Shown here piece after piece: positions 22,724 to 34,247 of a DNA stretch of 64,000 nt (position 1 is the stretch's first letter; each line of letters opens with the position of its first letter). This DNA comes from Melastoma dodecandrum (lineage: Eukaryota > Streptophyta > Magnoliopsida > Myrtales > Melastomataceae): the NCBI GenBank assembly GCA_029817715.1, contig JARUPY010000085.1:3162001-3226000 (forward strand), written 5' to 3'. Made by a program: the position numbers and the translations under genes. Under the pieces are notes generated by a model, which was not told where the DNA came from, made no database searches, and saw only the letters and a list, made by a program, of their open reading frames with translations.

Positions 22724-25700
22724 ATGGCCGACGATGCTGGGAGCAACGCTGCTGGGAGTTCTGGTGCAGCTGGTGCGGCACCAACTAACCGCCGCCGGCT
22801 AAAGATCATTAGGGAGGTTGGGAAGATGAACCCACCTACGTTTGAGGGTAACGAAGGGCCTGAAAAGGCCCAGTCTTTCCTCCAGAACTGGGACAAGATT
22901 TTCAAATATTTGGAGTATACTGATGCTGAGAAATTGGCGGTGGTCGAGTATTATTTGCAAGAGGGTGCTGATTTGTGGTGGACATCTTCCATGGTGGCCG
23001 TTCGTGCACACTACCAGGGCACCGTGTGGCAACAATTCCGCCAGGCCTTCCTGGATAAGTATTTTCCGGCCACTATGAGACTTGATAAGATCAGAGAGTT
23101 CGAGTTGCTCGAGCAAGGGGACATGACGGTTGACGAACATGAGCGCAAATTCACTGAGCTTGCTAGGTACGCTCCAGGCCAGGTAGCTACGCCGGAACAG
23201 AGGGCTCATAGGTATCTGATGGGCCTGCATCCAAGGATCCGTTCCAAGCTGGTACCGCTTTCATCACAGACTTTTGAGGAGCTCTACCATCGAGCTCAGG
23301 CCATAGAGAGAGCGTTGAAGGATAAAGACGCGCTGAAAGCACGTAAAGGGAAAGAGGAGGCTGGACCATCAAAGAAATCCGCAGGATTCTTTAGGGGAGT
23401 GAGCCGTTTCTTTGGGGGAAGCAGGAGGCCCAATTCTAGTGGGATCTCCAAACCTAGTGGCTACGGCCGAGGTGCTCGGCCAGCTCATTCACCTACCTGT
23501 TCTCGCTGCGGACGATCCCATGGAGGATTGACATGCCCAGCTATGGGAGTCATTTGTTTCCAGTGTGGCGAGCAAGGCCACATTCGGAACCACTGTCCAC
23601 AGCTGACTAGGAGCCGTCGTGGTAGTGCTGGTCCCTCATTTGCTGGGTCTCGTTCCATGTCTGGCAGAGGCTCATCCAGGGGCTCGATTAACCAACAGAC
23701 AGGATCTAGCCGTGTCAGCGCCATAGGCCGAGGACGTGCGGGTCCCTCCAGCAACGCTATGTCAGGTATGATTCTTGTCAACGGGTGGGACGCCACGGCA
23801 CTTTTTGATACGGGCGCCACCCATTCCTTCATCTCTCAGAGGTTCGTGGATAGATACGGTTTCGTTGTGGATTTGGGAGGTAGTCCTTTACGGGTATGGA
23901 TGCCCAATGGGGAGAGCATGCCGATGCGATCGGTATGCAGGGATTGCGAGATTACGGTGAACTTTCTCCAGTCACGTATTGATTTGGTTGTCATTCAGAT
24001 CAGGGAGTTTGATGTCATACTGGGGATGGACTGGCTGATGACGTGCCATGCCATGGTGGATTGCGTCAGACGAGAGATTTTATTCAAAGTTCCAGGACAG
24101 CCAGTCTGTGCATACTCCGGACAGGAGTACCAGTGTGACGGGATTCCCTTGATAGCGGCGATGGAGGCTCAGCGGATTTTGCGTGATGGTGGCGAAGCTT
24201 TTCTGGCAGTGGTGCTGAATCTGAAGGAGGAACTTCCGAGTTTGCAGGACATTTCCGTAGTACGGGATTACGAGGATGTATTCCCGGAGGAACTCCCTGG
24301 ATTACCACCGTCAAGAGAAGTAGACTTTGTGATTGATGTTGTTCCAGGTACGGAACCTATTTCCCGAGCCCCGTATCGTATGGGGTTTTCTGAGTTAAGA
24401 GAGTTGAAGGTACAACTCCAGGAGTTATTAGATAAGGGCTTTATACGCCCCAGTGTGTCTCCGTGGGGTGCACCTGTGTTGTTTGTGAAAAAGAAAGACG
24501 GTACGATGAGAATGTGTATTGACTATCGTATGTTGAATAAAGCCACCATCAAGAACCGGTATCCTTTGCCACGTATTGATGATCTTTTTTATCAGCTTCA
24601 GGGATCCGTGGTTTACTCAAAAATCGATTTAAGATCAGGGTATCATCAGATCAGGGTGCAGGATTCTGATGTTATGAAAACTGCCTTTCGCACCAGATAT
24701 GGACACTACGAATTCCTGGTGATGTCTTTTGGACTGACTAACGCTCCAGCAGCTTTCATGGAGTTGATGAACCGCATTTTCAGACCCTACCTTGACCAGT
24801 TTGTAGTGGTGTTCATAGATGATATTCTGGTATATTCTAAAAGTATGGAGGAACACGCGGATCATCTGAGATTGGTTTTAGAAGTTCTACGACAGAATCA
24901 GTTGTATGCCAAGCTAAGCAAGTGCGAGTTCTGGATGAGCAGCGTGAGCTTCTTGGGCCATATTGTATCCGCAGAGGGTATTGCAGTGGATCCATCCAAA
25001 GTCGAAGCAGTTCTTAATTGGCCCAGGCCTACTACTGTTACAGAGATGCGGAGTTTCCTAGGCTTAGCTGGGTATTACAGGCGCTTTATAGAGGGATTCT
25101 CTCAGATCGCTAGACCTTTGACCCAGCTACTGAAAAAGGGTACGGCGTTCGAGTGGACTCATGAGTGTGAGGAGAGCTTCCTCGAGTTAAGAAACAGATT
25201 GACATCTGCACCAGTGTTGGTATTGCCCAGTGGCAGTGGAGGATTCGCAGTCTACTGTGATGCTTCTTATTTCGGATTGGGTGCTGTGCTGATGCAGCAC
25301 GGCAGGGTAGTAGCCTATGCTTCCAGACAACTTAAAGTTCATGAACAGAATTACCCTACACACGACTTGGAGCTTGCTGCAGTAGTCTTCGCTTTGAAAA
25401 TTTGGCGCCACTATCTATATGGAGAAACCTTCGAGATATTCACCGACCATAAGAGCCTGAAATACTTGTTTTCTCAGGATGAGCTGAATATGAGACAAAG
25501 GCGGTGGATGGAACTGATCAAAGATTACGACTGCACGATCTCTTACCATCCAGGCAGAGCAAACGTGGTTGCCGATGCATTGAGCCGAAAGACTGCCTCC
25601 TTAGCCAGCATTGAAGTGGAAGAATGGCGACTACGCGAGCAGGTAAATGAGATCGGAGTTAGAGTTGGATTTAGTGGCAATGGTCCTCTACTTGCTACCA

Positions 25701-27067
25701 TGATCATTGGGTCTCAGTTGATGGATTTGATTCGCGTGGCCCAACTCCAAGATCCATACCTGACGGAGGAGCGATCCAAGTTGCAAGATCAGGCAGATAC
25801 TGAGTTTAGTGTGTCTGATGATGATTTGTTGCGGTTCCAGGGACGTATCTGCATACCTGCTCAGGAGGATCTACGGAAGCTGATCATGGATGAGGCTCAT
25901 TTGAGTGCGTATAGTATCCACCCCGGGGTCACCAAAATGTACCAGAATCTACGGAAACAGTACTGGTGGTCAGGTATGAAAAGAGATGTGGCTCAGTACG
26001 TGAGCAGCTGCTTGACCTGTCAGCGGGTCAAGATTGAGCATCGCAGACCGGGTGGAGAACTTCAGCCGTTGCCAATTCCCGAATGGAAATGGGATGAGAT
26101 CGCCATGGATTTTGTGACTAACCTGCCCAGGACAGTGCAGGGTTTTGATTCTGTTTGGGTGATAGTGGATAGATTGACTAAATCTGCTCACTTCATCCCC
26201 ATTAGTGTAACGTACTCGATTGCCAAATTGGCCAAGCTGTATGTGAATGAAGTCATTCGCCTTCACGGTGTTCCCAGCGTTATAGTTTCTGACAGGGATG
26301 CGAGGTTTACTTCTCGGTTCTGGAGCAATATACAGCGGTCATTGGGCACGAGATTGAATATGAGCACTGCCTTCCACCCTCAGACAGATGGTCAGACCGA
26401 GCGCATCATCCAGATACTTGAGGATATGTTGAGAGCTTGTGCTTTAGATCTGGAAGGCTCGTGGGTAGATCAGCTACCTTTGGTGGAGTTCTCGTACAAC
26501 AACAGTTACCAACAGAGCATTCAGATGGCTCCCTTTGAAGCTCTGTATGGTCGCCCGTGTAGAACTCCTCTATGTTGGAACGAGAGTGGAGAGCAGTCTG
26601 AGTTAGGACCTGAGATGGTCCGTGAGACTACTGAGATGATTAGGCTTATACAGGATCGTCTTCGCGCCGCCCAGAGTAGACAAAAGAGTTATGCAGACAG
26701 GCGGCGCAGGCCTCTTGAGTTTGAGGTAGGTGACTACGTCTTTCTGAAAGTATCTCCTACCAAAATGAACCTCCGATTTGGGCTTAAAGGAAAATTAAGC
26801 CCGAGATATATTGGACCTTACGAGATCTTGGAGAGGATCGGGAGTGTGGCCTATAGGTTAGCCTTACCCCCCAGATTGGCGGATATCCATAACGTCTTCC
26901 ATGTAGCTATGCTTAGGAAGTACGTCCCAGATCCTCGACATGTGCTACATGATGAGCAGATTGAGGTGGCTCCAAACTTACAAGTCACTACGGAGCCCGT
27001 GGAGATAGTTGATAGGTTGGAGAAACAGCTCCGTCATCGAGTGGTTCCTATGGTGCGGATACGTTAG
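22724..27067 (+). CDS. Gag-Pol polyprotein of a Ty3/Gypsy chromovirus
   Basis: An uninterrupted ORF of 1,447 residues starts at the ATG at 22724; no earlier in-frame ATG exists. Domains in order are: a Gag region (about 60-200, with [13 protein letters not shown]); a CCHC zinc knuckle [14 protein letters not shown] (about 278-291); an aspartic protease with DTGA (about 361); reverse transcriptase with the FIDD catalytic box (about 695); RNase H (YCDAS at about 843, [10 protein letters not shown]); integrase with an HHCC zinc-binding region (about 1065-1095); and the DDE catalytic residues in MDFVTN, SDRDARF and GQTERI (about 1127-1225). A GPY-type segment lies at about 1364. All the catalytic signatures I could check are present. 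Translation ends at a TAG inside the chromodomain. Confidence 0.96.
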   Translation: MADDAGSNAAGSSGAAGAAPTNRRRLKIIREVGKMNPPTFEGNEGPEKAQSFLQNWDKIFKYLEYTDAEKLAVVEYYLQEGADLWWTSSMVAVRAHYQGTVWQQFRQAFLDKYFPATMRLDKIREFELLEQGDMTVDEHERKFTELARYAPGQVATPEQRAHRYLMGLHPRIRSKLVPLSSQTFEELYHRAQAIERALKDKDALKARKGKEEAGPSKKSAGFFRGVSRFFGGSRRPNSSGISKPSGYGRGARPAHSPTCSRCGRSHGGLTCPAMGVICFQCGEQGHIRNHCPQLTRSRRGSAGPSFAGSRSMSGRGSSRGSINQQTGSSRVSAIGRGRAGPSSNAMSGMILVNGWDATALFDTGATHSFISQRFVDRYGFVVDLGGSPLRVWMPNGESMPMRSVCRDCEITVNFLQSRIDLVVIQIREFDVILGMDWLMTCHAMVDCVRREILFKVPGQPVCAYSGQEYQCDGIPLIAAMEAQRILRDGGEAFLAVVLNLKEELPSLQDISVVRDYEDVFPEELPGLPPSREVDFVIDVVPGTEPISRAPYRMGFSELRELKVQLQELLDKGFIRPSVSPWGAPVLFVKKKDGTMRMCIDYRMLNKATIKNRYPLPRIDDLFYQLQGSVVYSKIDLRSGYHQIRVQDSDVMKTAFRTRYGHYEFLVMSFGLTNAPAAFMELMNRIFRPYLDQFVVVFIDDILVYSKSMEEHADHLRLVLEVLRQNQLYAKLSKCEFWMSSVSFLGHIVSAEGIAVDPSKVEAVLNWPRPTTVTEMRSFLGLAGYYRRFIEGFSQIARPLTQLLKKGTAFEWTHECEESFLELRNRLTSAPVLVLPSGSGGFAVYCDASYFGLGAVLMQHGRVVAYASRQLKVHEQNYPTHDLELAAVVFALKIWRHYLYGETFEIFTDHKSLKYLFSQDELNMRQRRWMELIKDYDCTISYHPGRANVVADALSRKTASLASIEVEEWRLREQVNEIGVRVGFSGNGPLLATMIIGSQLMDLIRVAQLQDPYLTEERSKLQDQADTEFSVSDDDLLRFQGRICIPAQEDLRKLIMDEAHLSAYSIHPGVTKMYQNLRKQYWWSGMKRDVAQYVSSCLTCQRVKIEHRRPGGELQPLPIPEWKWDEIAMDFVTNLPRTVQGFDSVWVIVDRLTKSAHFIPISVTYSIAKLAKLYVNEVIRLHGVPSVIVSDRDARFTSRFWSNIQRSLGTRLNMSTAFHPQTDGQTERIIQILEDMLRACALDLEGSWVDQLPLVEFSYNNSYQQSIQMAPFEALYGRPCRTPLCWNESGEQSELGPEMVRETTEMIRLIQDRLRAAQSRQKSYADRRRRPLEFEVGDYVFLKVSPTKMNLRFGLKGKLSPRYIGPYEILERIGSVAYRLALPPRLADIHNVFHVAMLRKYVPDPRHVLHDEQIEVAPNLQVTTEPVEIVDRLEKQLRHRVVPMVRIR

Positions 27068-27145
27068 TCGCATGGGAATATTGAAGAGTTCACTTGGGAA
27101 ACAGAATCCAAGATGAAAGAGATGTATCCGTACTTATTTGAGTGA
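27068..27145 (+). pseudogene. Chromodomain C-terminal remnant beyond an in-frame stop
   Basis: The frame of gag-pol continues past the TAG at 27065-27067 for 25 more sense codons to a TGA. The downstream residues include EEFTWETESKM and a terminal YPYLF, which match the second half of Tekay-type chromodomains. The stop sits where relatives have a conserved tryptophan. The stop therefore looks like a point nonsense change, or possibly a readthrough site, and not the natural end. Chromodomains tether integrase to marked chromatin, so loss would be expected to relax or change targeting. Confidence 0.85.
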
Positions 27146-27187
27146 GAATGATATGTACAATGAAATTTCGGGGACGAAATTTAAATT

Positions 27188-27199
27188 AAGGGGGGTAGA
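27188..27199 (+). other. Polypurine tract
   Basis: A purine-rich run (AAGGGGGGTAGA) ends one base before the 3' LTR. This is the expected place for the primer of plus-strand DNA synthesis. A single T interrupts the run. Confidence 0.88.
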
Positions 27200-27200
27200 T

Positions 27201-29432
27201 TGTAACGACTCGAAATTTCGGAAATGAAAGTATATTATTTGAACTAGTATGTTGACCAGTATTAGGTCGTTTGACTGAGTCAAAATCCGACGTGGCACGA
27301 GAGTTAATACCTTCGTTGTCAGTGGACGTAATATCGAATATTATCGGGACTTTAAATTCGATTTCGTGTGATTACGTCACGCGGGAAAGGGGACGCCTGG
27401 ACCCAAACGAAATCGGGTTTGAGTCGCGATAAGATTCGTATAACGCCGCGGATTTTGATTAGGCTTAAGTTTGGTTAGTTAAATTGCATTAGTCGAATGA
27501 AGGCTTAAGACAAGTAGTGGATCGTGTCGGCACATAGGACAACTGAAATCTATAAATCGGATAGGATATAAGGATTTGGGAATTTAAAAGAGTTTCCCTG
27601 ACCGTATGAGATTTCACTGATAGGCCAAGGGTGATTGATGGGGAAAAGGTTAAGAAAAATAATGATAATAAAGATAAAAAGAAAAGGAAGAAACATCGGG
27701 GGGAGAGAGAACGAAAGGGTCGGGGGAAGAGGACACTGTGGAGGGTTTCGTTCGCGGGGTCGCTCAGTGGGTTCCAAGCAAAGGGATCTGGCCAGCAGAT
27801 TCGAAGGCCACTACGAGGGACCTGAGGTGAGGTTGGCTGCACGAAGAGTGAACGGATCAATAAAGAACGAACTGTACGTCCTTTCCCCTTCCCCTGTCTG
27901 TCTATGCTTGTTTTGCCTTGTCATGTGTGTGTATATCGTGGGTTTTGGGAAGTGAGTACAGGGGAAGTCTGGTGAGAGGTAGAACGGAGTCGAGGATAGC
28001 TCGATTTAATTCTAAAAACGCCCCACCGTGCTTAAGCAAGATGCAGGAGCGGAGAGTGAGTATTGCCGGTTTTAAACGTATGCTTACCGAACTCCACGTT
28101 AAGGTCGTGTGATTAGCGACCTAGGGAAGAAATTGGACTCGACCGGAAATACTAGCTCCAACTAGTTCCGATCCGAGTGTGTAGAGGGACGGCTACTTGG
28201 TAGCCGAAAATGGGACGGTTTTCAATTATAAAATCGGGGTCCCATTAATTGGAGTATGCAGAGACTATTTTAGTTAATCTCTCCATGGGTACGATTCTAA
28301 ATCTATATTATAAAGGAATGATGCCTTGAGATACGATCATTTGATTGGGCATGGGTATGACGTTATATGAGGAAATTGATAAGTGGATTTTGATGCCTCT
28401 GTATAGCGTGGAGAGAATCCCAAATTGGGACTATTGAACATTCTCTGCAATGATGAGGAAATAAACTGGAAAATCGGTCCAGGGTGCTTCGAGGGGGTGA
28501 CTGGGTCGTGTCTACAGAATTTGTTGAGCGGTGGTTGGGGACGTGGACTTGGCACCGATCAGATGTACATTGGGCGGGGGTCGGGCTTATTGACTGGTCT
28601 GGATACGTTCGCTTCGACGGCGGTGTCCGGGGTCGTAAGCTCCTGCTTGACTCCCCATATGAAATAACGGTTGTCAGCCTCGTCGGGTTCAGCCACGAAA
28701 CGTTTAGAATTGTTGCTACGTAGACACTTCCAGTAATCCCCTCAGAAACTAAATAATTATGACTCCTGGTGAACAATTCAATCTTCTGCTATGCACCATT
28801 TTATCTGGACTGGATATGATTGGAGTAGAATGAGAGTACTCACTATATTTCAATGATGATTCCCGACCGTGGGTCGGAGGAGGGCGGGGGGGTGACGACC
28901 ACGCGCGGTCGTGCCTGCTGGCCGTTTCCCGGGCGCTCCCGGAGGAGGGGGTGGGGACGCACTGCGGTGGTCCTGGCACCGAACGAAGTGTTGATATGAG
29001 ATGATGGCGTTTGATTCATGGGAGTCGCATATATTTATTCACCGCTACTTACGTTCGTAATGAATTACTTATATCTTATCGTCGTGATTTGATATTATCT
29101 ACTTATTGGAGACTCAGGCCTCTTTCTGTTTAAGTCGTATGATGCATAAAGGGTTTTTCAGAAAATGCACGTTAGATGTTAACAGTAGTCTCATGTTTCG
29201 CGTGTGCATAGGGTGAGGCGTACTCGGCGATTTATCGCTGACCCCAATAGGGGACTATTTTTTTAGTGTGACGCAGGAATAAGATGGTACAGAGTACACG
29301 TGGCTCGGACTCACGAGATAAAACAATAGAGGTTGCCACGGTGGAGGTATAGTTTCGTCGCTTCCACTGTTTGACCGTCAAATGACGGGGAACCATTCTG
29401 ATTAATTTGGAAAAATTTTATAGGTCGTTTCA
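27201..29432 (+). repeat. 3' LTR of the Tekay/Del-type element
   Basis: This 2,232-bp repeat matches the 5' LTR with about twenty scattered substitutions, a 15-bp deletion near 27609 and a 1-bp insertion near 29370. It ends with GTCGTTTCA. The polyadenylation signal of the element should lie within it but was not pinned down. Confidence 0.97.
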
Positions 29433-30136
29433 ATTCCCGTCATGTATACTCCTCTAACAAGCGAAAGCAGCCCCCTCCCCACCAACCACCACAACGGAAC
29501 ATGGAGCAGACATGACAACGTGAGAGCATGATGAAGGGAGATGGATGGGCAATCATATTACTCCTCCAATGCCTCCATCTCTCATTAATATATATGATAA
29601 CATGCCTGAAAGGGAAGTCCCGAAATCCCCAGCAGGTTTGAGGTGTTTGGATCAATAACAAAATATATTACAACACGAGCAGAAGGAAATGATGAAAGGA
29701 AAAGAAAACTTCAAACTGTGATCAATAAAATCAATTTGAATCCTTTTTCGCCAGTTCTTCCCGTTCATGCATCTGGTCTCTCCCCCCTCCCCCCCCCCCC
29801 CCCCCCCCCCCCCAACCCCAGGTCGTTGTTCTTGTTGTTGCAATAAGGCTTTTCTTAAGAAATCAAAATGTTATGTTTCACCCTGAGGGGAAACACCCAG
29901 ATATCCCAATCTTACCAAACTAACATTTTTTGATGCCCCAACTGTGGTTGTTGTTGTTACTGCATGGTAATAATGTGTCCCTGAATGCTTGGGATGTGAG
30001 CAAGGCCAAACATGGATAACCACCACCCTCCTCCCCATCCAAAAAAGCAGATCCCCGCAAGCCCATCATTTATTCTTTCTGTTATTCTTTCTTTCTGCTG
30101 CCTCTTCCTCTCCCCCTCCGTTTGGCTACTGCGAGG
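29433..30136. other. Intergenic with a C25 homopolymer
   Basis: The right flank of the retrotransposon leads to the LIM-domain locus. It contains an uninterrupted C25 run at 29789-29813 and pyrimidine-rich sequence just before the LIM start codon. No gene is visible. Confidence 0.5.
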
Positions 30137-31120
30137 ATGGCATTCGCGGGGACTAACCAGAAGTGCAGGGCTTGCGAGAAGACGGTGTACCTTGTCGACA
30201 AGCTCACCGCCGACAACCACATCTTCCACAAGTCATGCTTCCGCTGCCACCACTGCAAAGGCACCCTCGAGGTCACGTTTTGCCCCCTCATCTCCACGAT
30301 TTTTTAGTCTACAAACCACATTGATATATGCATTCTCCATGAAAGTCTTCCCTGGATAGTAAAGTGGATCTGGGTGTTTTTGGATCTGCAGCTGAGCAAT
30401 TACAACTCCTTCGAGGGAGTCCTCTACTGCATGCCACACTTTGATCAGCTCTTCAAAAGACGGCAGCCTTGACAAAAGCTTTGAAGGTAATGATAAAATT
30501 ACATCATCTGATCTTTTAACTCACTTTCCCAACTTCCCAGAAAATTAGATGCACATCTTATCCTTTAAATTCTCTCCAGACGCACCGAAGATCGCGAGGC
30601 CGGAGAAAAGGGTGGACAGCGAGGTAAGTGTTAATAATTCCCGGCAGCCGTACACAGGCCGTCGTTCGTGGGATCTCGATTCACATATTGATTACACGAC
30701 ACAAACCCAATCTTAGATTTCATGACTCCGATCCGTCTTTTTCGTGTGGCAGAGACCCGGGGCTGAAGTGTCGACCATGTTCGTTGGGACTAAGGACAAC
30801 TGTGTGGGCTGCAAGAACACTGTCTACCCGACAGAGAAGGTAATAAAAGCCCATTAGGCCTTCTTATGGGCCTCATTCGGCCCATTATGAATCTCGGTTT
30901 AGCTTGGCGGACGCTCTGCTTTTTCAGGTGTCGGTGAATGGGACAGCGTACCACCGGAGCTGCTTCAAGTGCAGTCACGGAGGGGAGGCTCTACTGTAGG
31001 CACCACCATACCCGGCTCATCAGGGAGAAGGGAAACCTCAGCCAGCTTGAAGGGGGAGGAGATGACGACCGCCAAGTTCGCAGCGACAAGGATGTGGCTG
31101 CAGGACCCGACACAGCCTGA
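30137..31120 (+). pseudogene. WLIM1-type LIM-domain protein, broken by two lesions
   Basis: Five exons keep the plant LIM gene structure: 30137-30271, 30392-30486, 30580-30623, 30753-30839 and 30928 onwards. The first LIM domain begins MAFAGTNQKCRACEKTVYLV, which is the WLIM1 form. These proteins have two LIM zinc-binding domains and bundle actin filaments. Lesion 1: in exon 2, after LFKR (about 30460), the frame shifts by one, consistent with loss of two bases, and reading runs into a TGA. Lesion 2: in exon 5, CFKCSHGG jumps directly to GRLYCRHHH. This drops about a dozen conserved residues of the second LIM domain and shifts the frame (about 30982-30987). Exon borders look functional, so the damage may be recent. 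Two assembly errors are the alternative. Confidence 0.82.
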
Positions 31121-31551
31121 GGATGAATCCCGAGGGCTTGTCATGTCGTGTGATATGAGCGACAATGAGGAAAGTGGGAGTTTGTGTAACTGTGTTGGCA
31201 CTTGGAAACTGGTGCTTTTGTTGTCTTCCATTTGTTTCTGGGTGTTGAGAATGTTGGACATTGCCATTGCCATTTTGCCAAGGCCTCCTCTGGCGCCTGT
31301 ATGTGATTCATATAGCAATCAACACTCCACTAACTCCTCTTACTAAGGAGGATCGTACCACTGTGCACGTATCCGTCCCTCCTTTGTGACAGTATGTATG
31401 CTGCACAGAAAGACGGGAGAAAGGAGCTTGGCAATGCTGCCCCTTCTCCCGGGATTGGACACGAGTCCTCCTCTTCCTGGGCTGGATAATGTTCCGTAAG
31501 AGAAGGATGGGCTGGATTATCAGGAGGTTGGTTTGTTTTTGTTTTTTCAAG

Positions 31552-32785
31552 ATGGAATATGCCATAACTATGTTGATAAGTCCGCAGACATGGATATGGC
31601 AAAGCGTGTTGTTCTGGATGCTAAGGTAGATTATCCTGCAGCCTCCAGTGCAGTGGTAAGAACTATATGCAAGTGTGCATAACTCTCGCTTTGCATTGTT
31701 CTTGCCCAACCAAATTCAACCTTTATGAATGCCTGCTTGGCGTTCCTTCTTGGTTAGAACTGTATATACCGACTTTGATGTTCTTAGGAAACTCTTCTTA
31801 TCCACGAAAGTTTGGTAGAGACCGGTGGACTGAATGATATAGTTGAGACTCTTCAAACTGCAGGTAATATAATTTTTCTTGGCAACAAAATTGAAGGTGC
31901 TTTCAGCCAGTGCTAGATGATTGATTTTGTCTGACATCATGAATGTTATCTCTGTTCAGGTGTTCGTCTCTATGGTGGATCAAGAGCAAGTTCTGTACCT
32001 AATATCCCACAAACATTATTATTCCACCATGAGTATAATTCAGTGGCATGCGCCATTAAAATTGTGGATGATGTTGAAGGGGCTATTGGTCATATTCATC
32101 GGCATGGAAGGTTTGTTTGATATTTCACTATGACCTTTGGAAAAGAATAAATTGCATGGAGTTCTGCCTACATTTATTTTGAAGGAAGCAGTAATAAAGG
32201 TACTTTCTTTTCTTTTTACTAGTGCACACACAGAGTATAATTGCTGAAGAAAAGCAGGTTGCAGAAATCTTTCTGTGACAAGTAGACAGATATGTGTCGC
32301 GGATAGTTTGCTAAAATTCTCAATAGGATATGAATTCCACATAAATCTGTTCCTTGCATGCAAGCTTGTGATTTTCATGTGCTGCTGGGGTAATCATTGT
32401 GATATAAGCGCCTTGTGCTTATCCATAAATCTTGTCTGAGTAAATCTAGAATCCAGTTAACTACAACTCTGTGGAGGTTCAGCTTTGCCGTTTGTGTTTG
32501 GTTCCCTTCATCACTCTTGAAATTGAAGGCGATCTGAATGTGCCGAGTTAATTCATATGTTTTTAATTTGCAGATTCTTCATTGTCTCCGTTTCTTCTAT
32601 TCAATCCACTAGTACACATGAATCACAGTGCTGCAGTTCTCCACAATGCGAGCACCAAGTTCTGTGATGGAGCCCGGTTCGGACTCGCGGCTGAGGTACC
32701 TCTTCTATCTGCAACGGAAGGTCACGTGATATCTGAAAATACAAGCAGAGTCGGAGTCGAAGGCTTGTTAACCACAGGATGGTAA
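31552..32785 (+). pseudogene. Truncated P5CS (delta-1-pyrroline-5-carboxylate synthetase) fragment
   Basis: Four exon-like blocks match the C-terminal gamma-glutamyl phosphate reductase region of plant P5CS. They are 31552-31655 ([19 protein letters not shown]), 31788-31863 (ETLLIHESLVETGGLND), 31960-32110 ([16 protein letters not shown]) and 32574-32785 (AAVLHNASTKFCDGARFGL, VGVEGLLTT). The first three keep introns and phases. The fourth is scrambled at its start, where the SAHTD-type region is lost, and it stops early after TTGW. The glutamate kinase domain and most of the reductase are absent, with no upstream exons before 31552. Introns are retained, so this is a segmental copy and not a retrocopy. 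The intact enzyme makes proline from glutamate. This copy cannot encode it. Confidence 0.88.
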
Positions 32786-34247
32786 GCAAGCCGAATCCAA
32801 CACAATGTACAGTTGAACTCTCCGACTTAGGCATGCATAGGATGATTTATTTACAATGGTGTTTTTCTTTTGTTTTAGGATGATTTCTGAGTTAGGAGCT
32901 GCTGCTAAATTGTTTTTTTATTTCTGGTTTTTGGGATACAAAAGGATAAAAGAAATAAGACAAAATCAAGAGGGAAAATGTGGAGGGAGTAGGAGTAGGA
33001 GGAGGTGTGTTTGTTGACTGAGTGCCCAAGAAATGTTTGTATTATGATTGGGATTAGCCAAGCTGGATATGCTAAATATCACCAAATGATTGGTGGAAGG
33101 GGACAGGATGAAAAGATCAACACACCTATTTGTTTCGATTTTTAGTTGACTCCTTTATGTGGTTGTACCTCATTTTCTTGGAAAGATTTTATTTTTCAAG
33201 TTGGTTTGAATTTGAATTCAGATAAAAAACATGTATTCCTTTGAATAAATGAATGATAATTGTTTGATTTTTGTGGAGAGAGGGTGGGGTGGGCTCCCCC
33301 CCTTCGTTCTCCAACATCAACTCCACAGCTCATAAACCCTTGTCTTATTCCAAAAGGGAACCAACCCCAAATCCTCTCTCCCAACCCCTCTTCCCTGGTT
33401 TGTTACTCCCCAAATTTTCCATGCATAAAAGAAAACATCATTGTCATATGCAGGGGACCCTCCCCTTCTCTTCTTTCAGATTAGTGTGGATGGATGATCT
33501 TTATAGAGTGACTCAACACCACCTCCTCCCCTCTCATTTCACATGCAGCTGTTAGTCCTAAAGAATTTGAGTAAGAGAACTGATGGGTGAGTTTCCCTTT
33601 GCCCATGACACCCAATGTGTGAATTGAATTTGCACAACTTCCATTCCTTTTCAGAAACATAGAAACCTGACCCCCCCTCTCACTCTCTCACTTCTTCCCA
33701 ACCTCTGCCATAACACAGCAACAACAACTACTGCTATTACCATTACTACTACAACAACACCAACATGGGAAACTTACATGGCAGCCAACTGGCAGTTTTT
33801 GTTGATTCACATGCTCATATATTAATAATGACAACAATAAAGAAAAGGAGGGAGGGAAAAGGAATATGTGATTTTTGCAATGGGACAAAGTCAGTCTAGA
33901 AATTTTGAGTGTGATGCCTCCATCTTTTGTTTGTTTTATCCTTCTACTCCTCTTTCTACCCCCCCCCCCCCCCCCCCAAAAAAAAAAAGAGTAGAGATGG
34001 CATGGGAGATGGAGGGTTAGAGAGATTCTCAAACTTCAATTCCCCCAAATTTCATTCTCCTTACTTTCTTGTGTATTTTGTGTTGTTTTTCTTTGAATTG
34101 GGGGGGGGGTGGGTGGGGGCCTTCCCTTCCTTTGGACTACATAACTGGACAGTGACTATAAAACAAGGCCCTCTCCAACTTTGGTCTCTCAACTATCATA
34201 AACCAACCATACAGGTAAAGGGGAAAAGGAACAAGTCCTGTTAACCA
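32786..34247. other. Intergenic, low-complexity rich
   Basis: This region lies between the P5CS fragment and the SOFL gene. It has several pyrimidine-rich runs and a C19 tract followed by A11 at 33959-33988. Sequence just upstream of 34248 should be the SOFL promoter. No gene is visible. Confidence 0.5.

Larger units (their letters stand above)
19376..29432 (+). mobile_element. Complete Ty3/Gypsy chromovirus (Tekay/Del-type) LTR retrotransposon
   Basis: This 10,057-bp element has two direct LTRs (2,246 and 2,232 bp) starting TGTAACGAC and ending GTCGTTTCA, so the termini form imperfect inverted repeats. It carries an initiator-tRNA-Met type primer-binding site, a leader ORF, one gag-pol ORF and a polypurine tract. 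The order protease, RT, RNase H, integrase identifies Ty3/Gypsy. A GPY/F-type segment followed by a chromodomain remnant identifies a chromovirus, and the long LTRs and chromodomain form fit the Tekay/Del clade. The LTRs differ at only about twenty substitutions by eye, which suggests recent insertion. The 5-bp flanks (AACAT left, ATTCC right) are not a target duplication. Enzyme motifs appear intact, but the chromodomain is interrupted by a stop. Confidence 0.95.

Noticed and set aside
29652..29843. Gly-rich ORF on the minus strand near the LIM locus
   Set aside because: It is a translation of the C25 homopolymer and its flanks.
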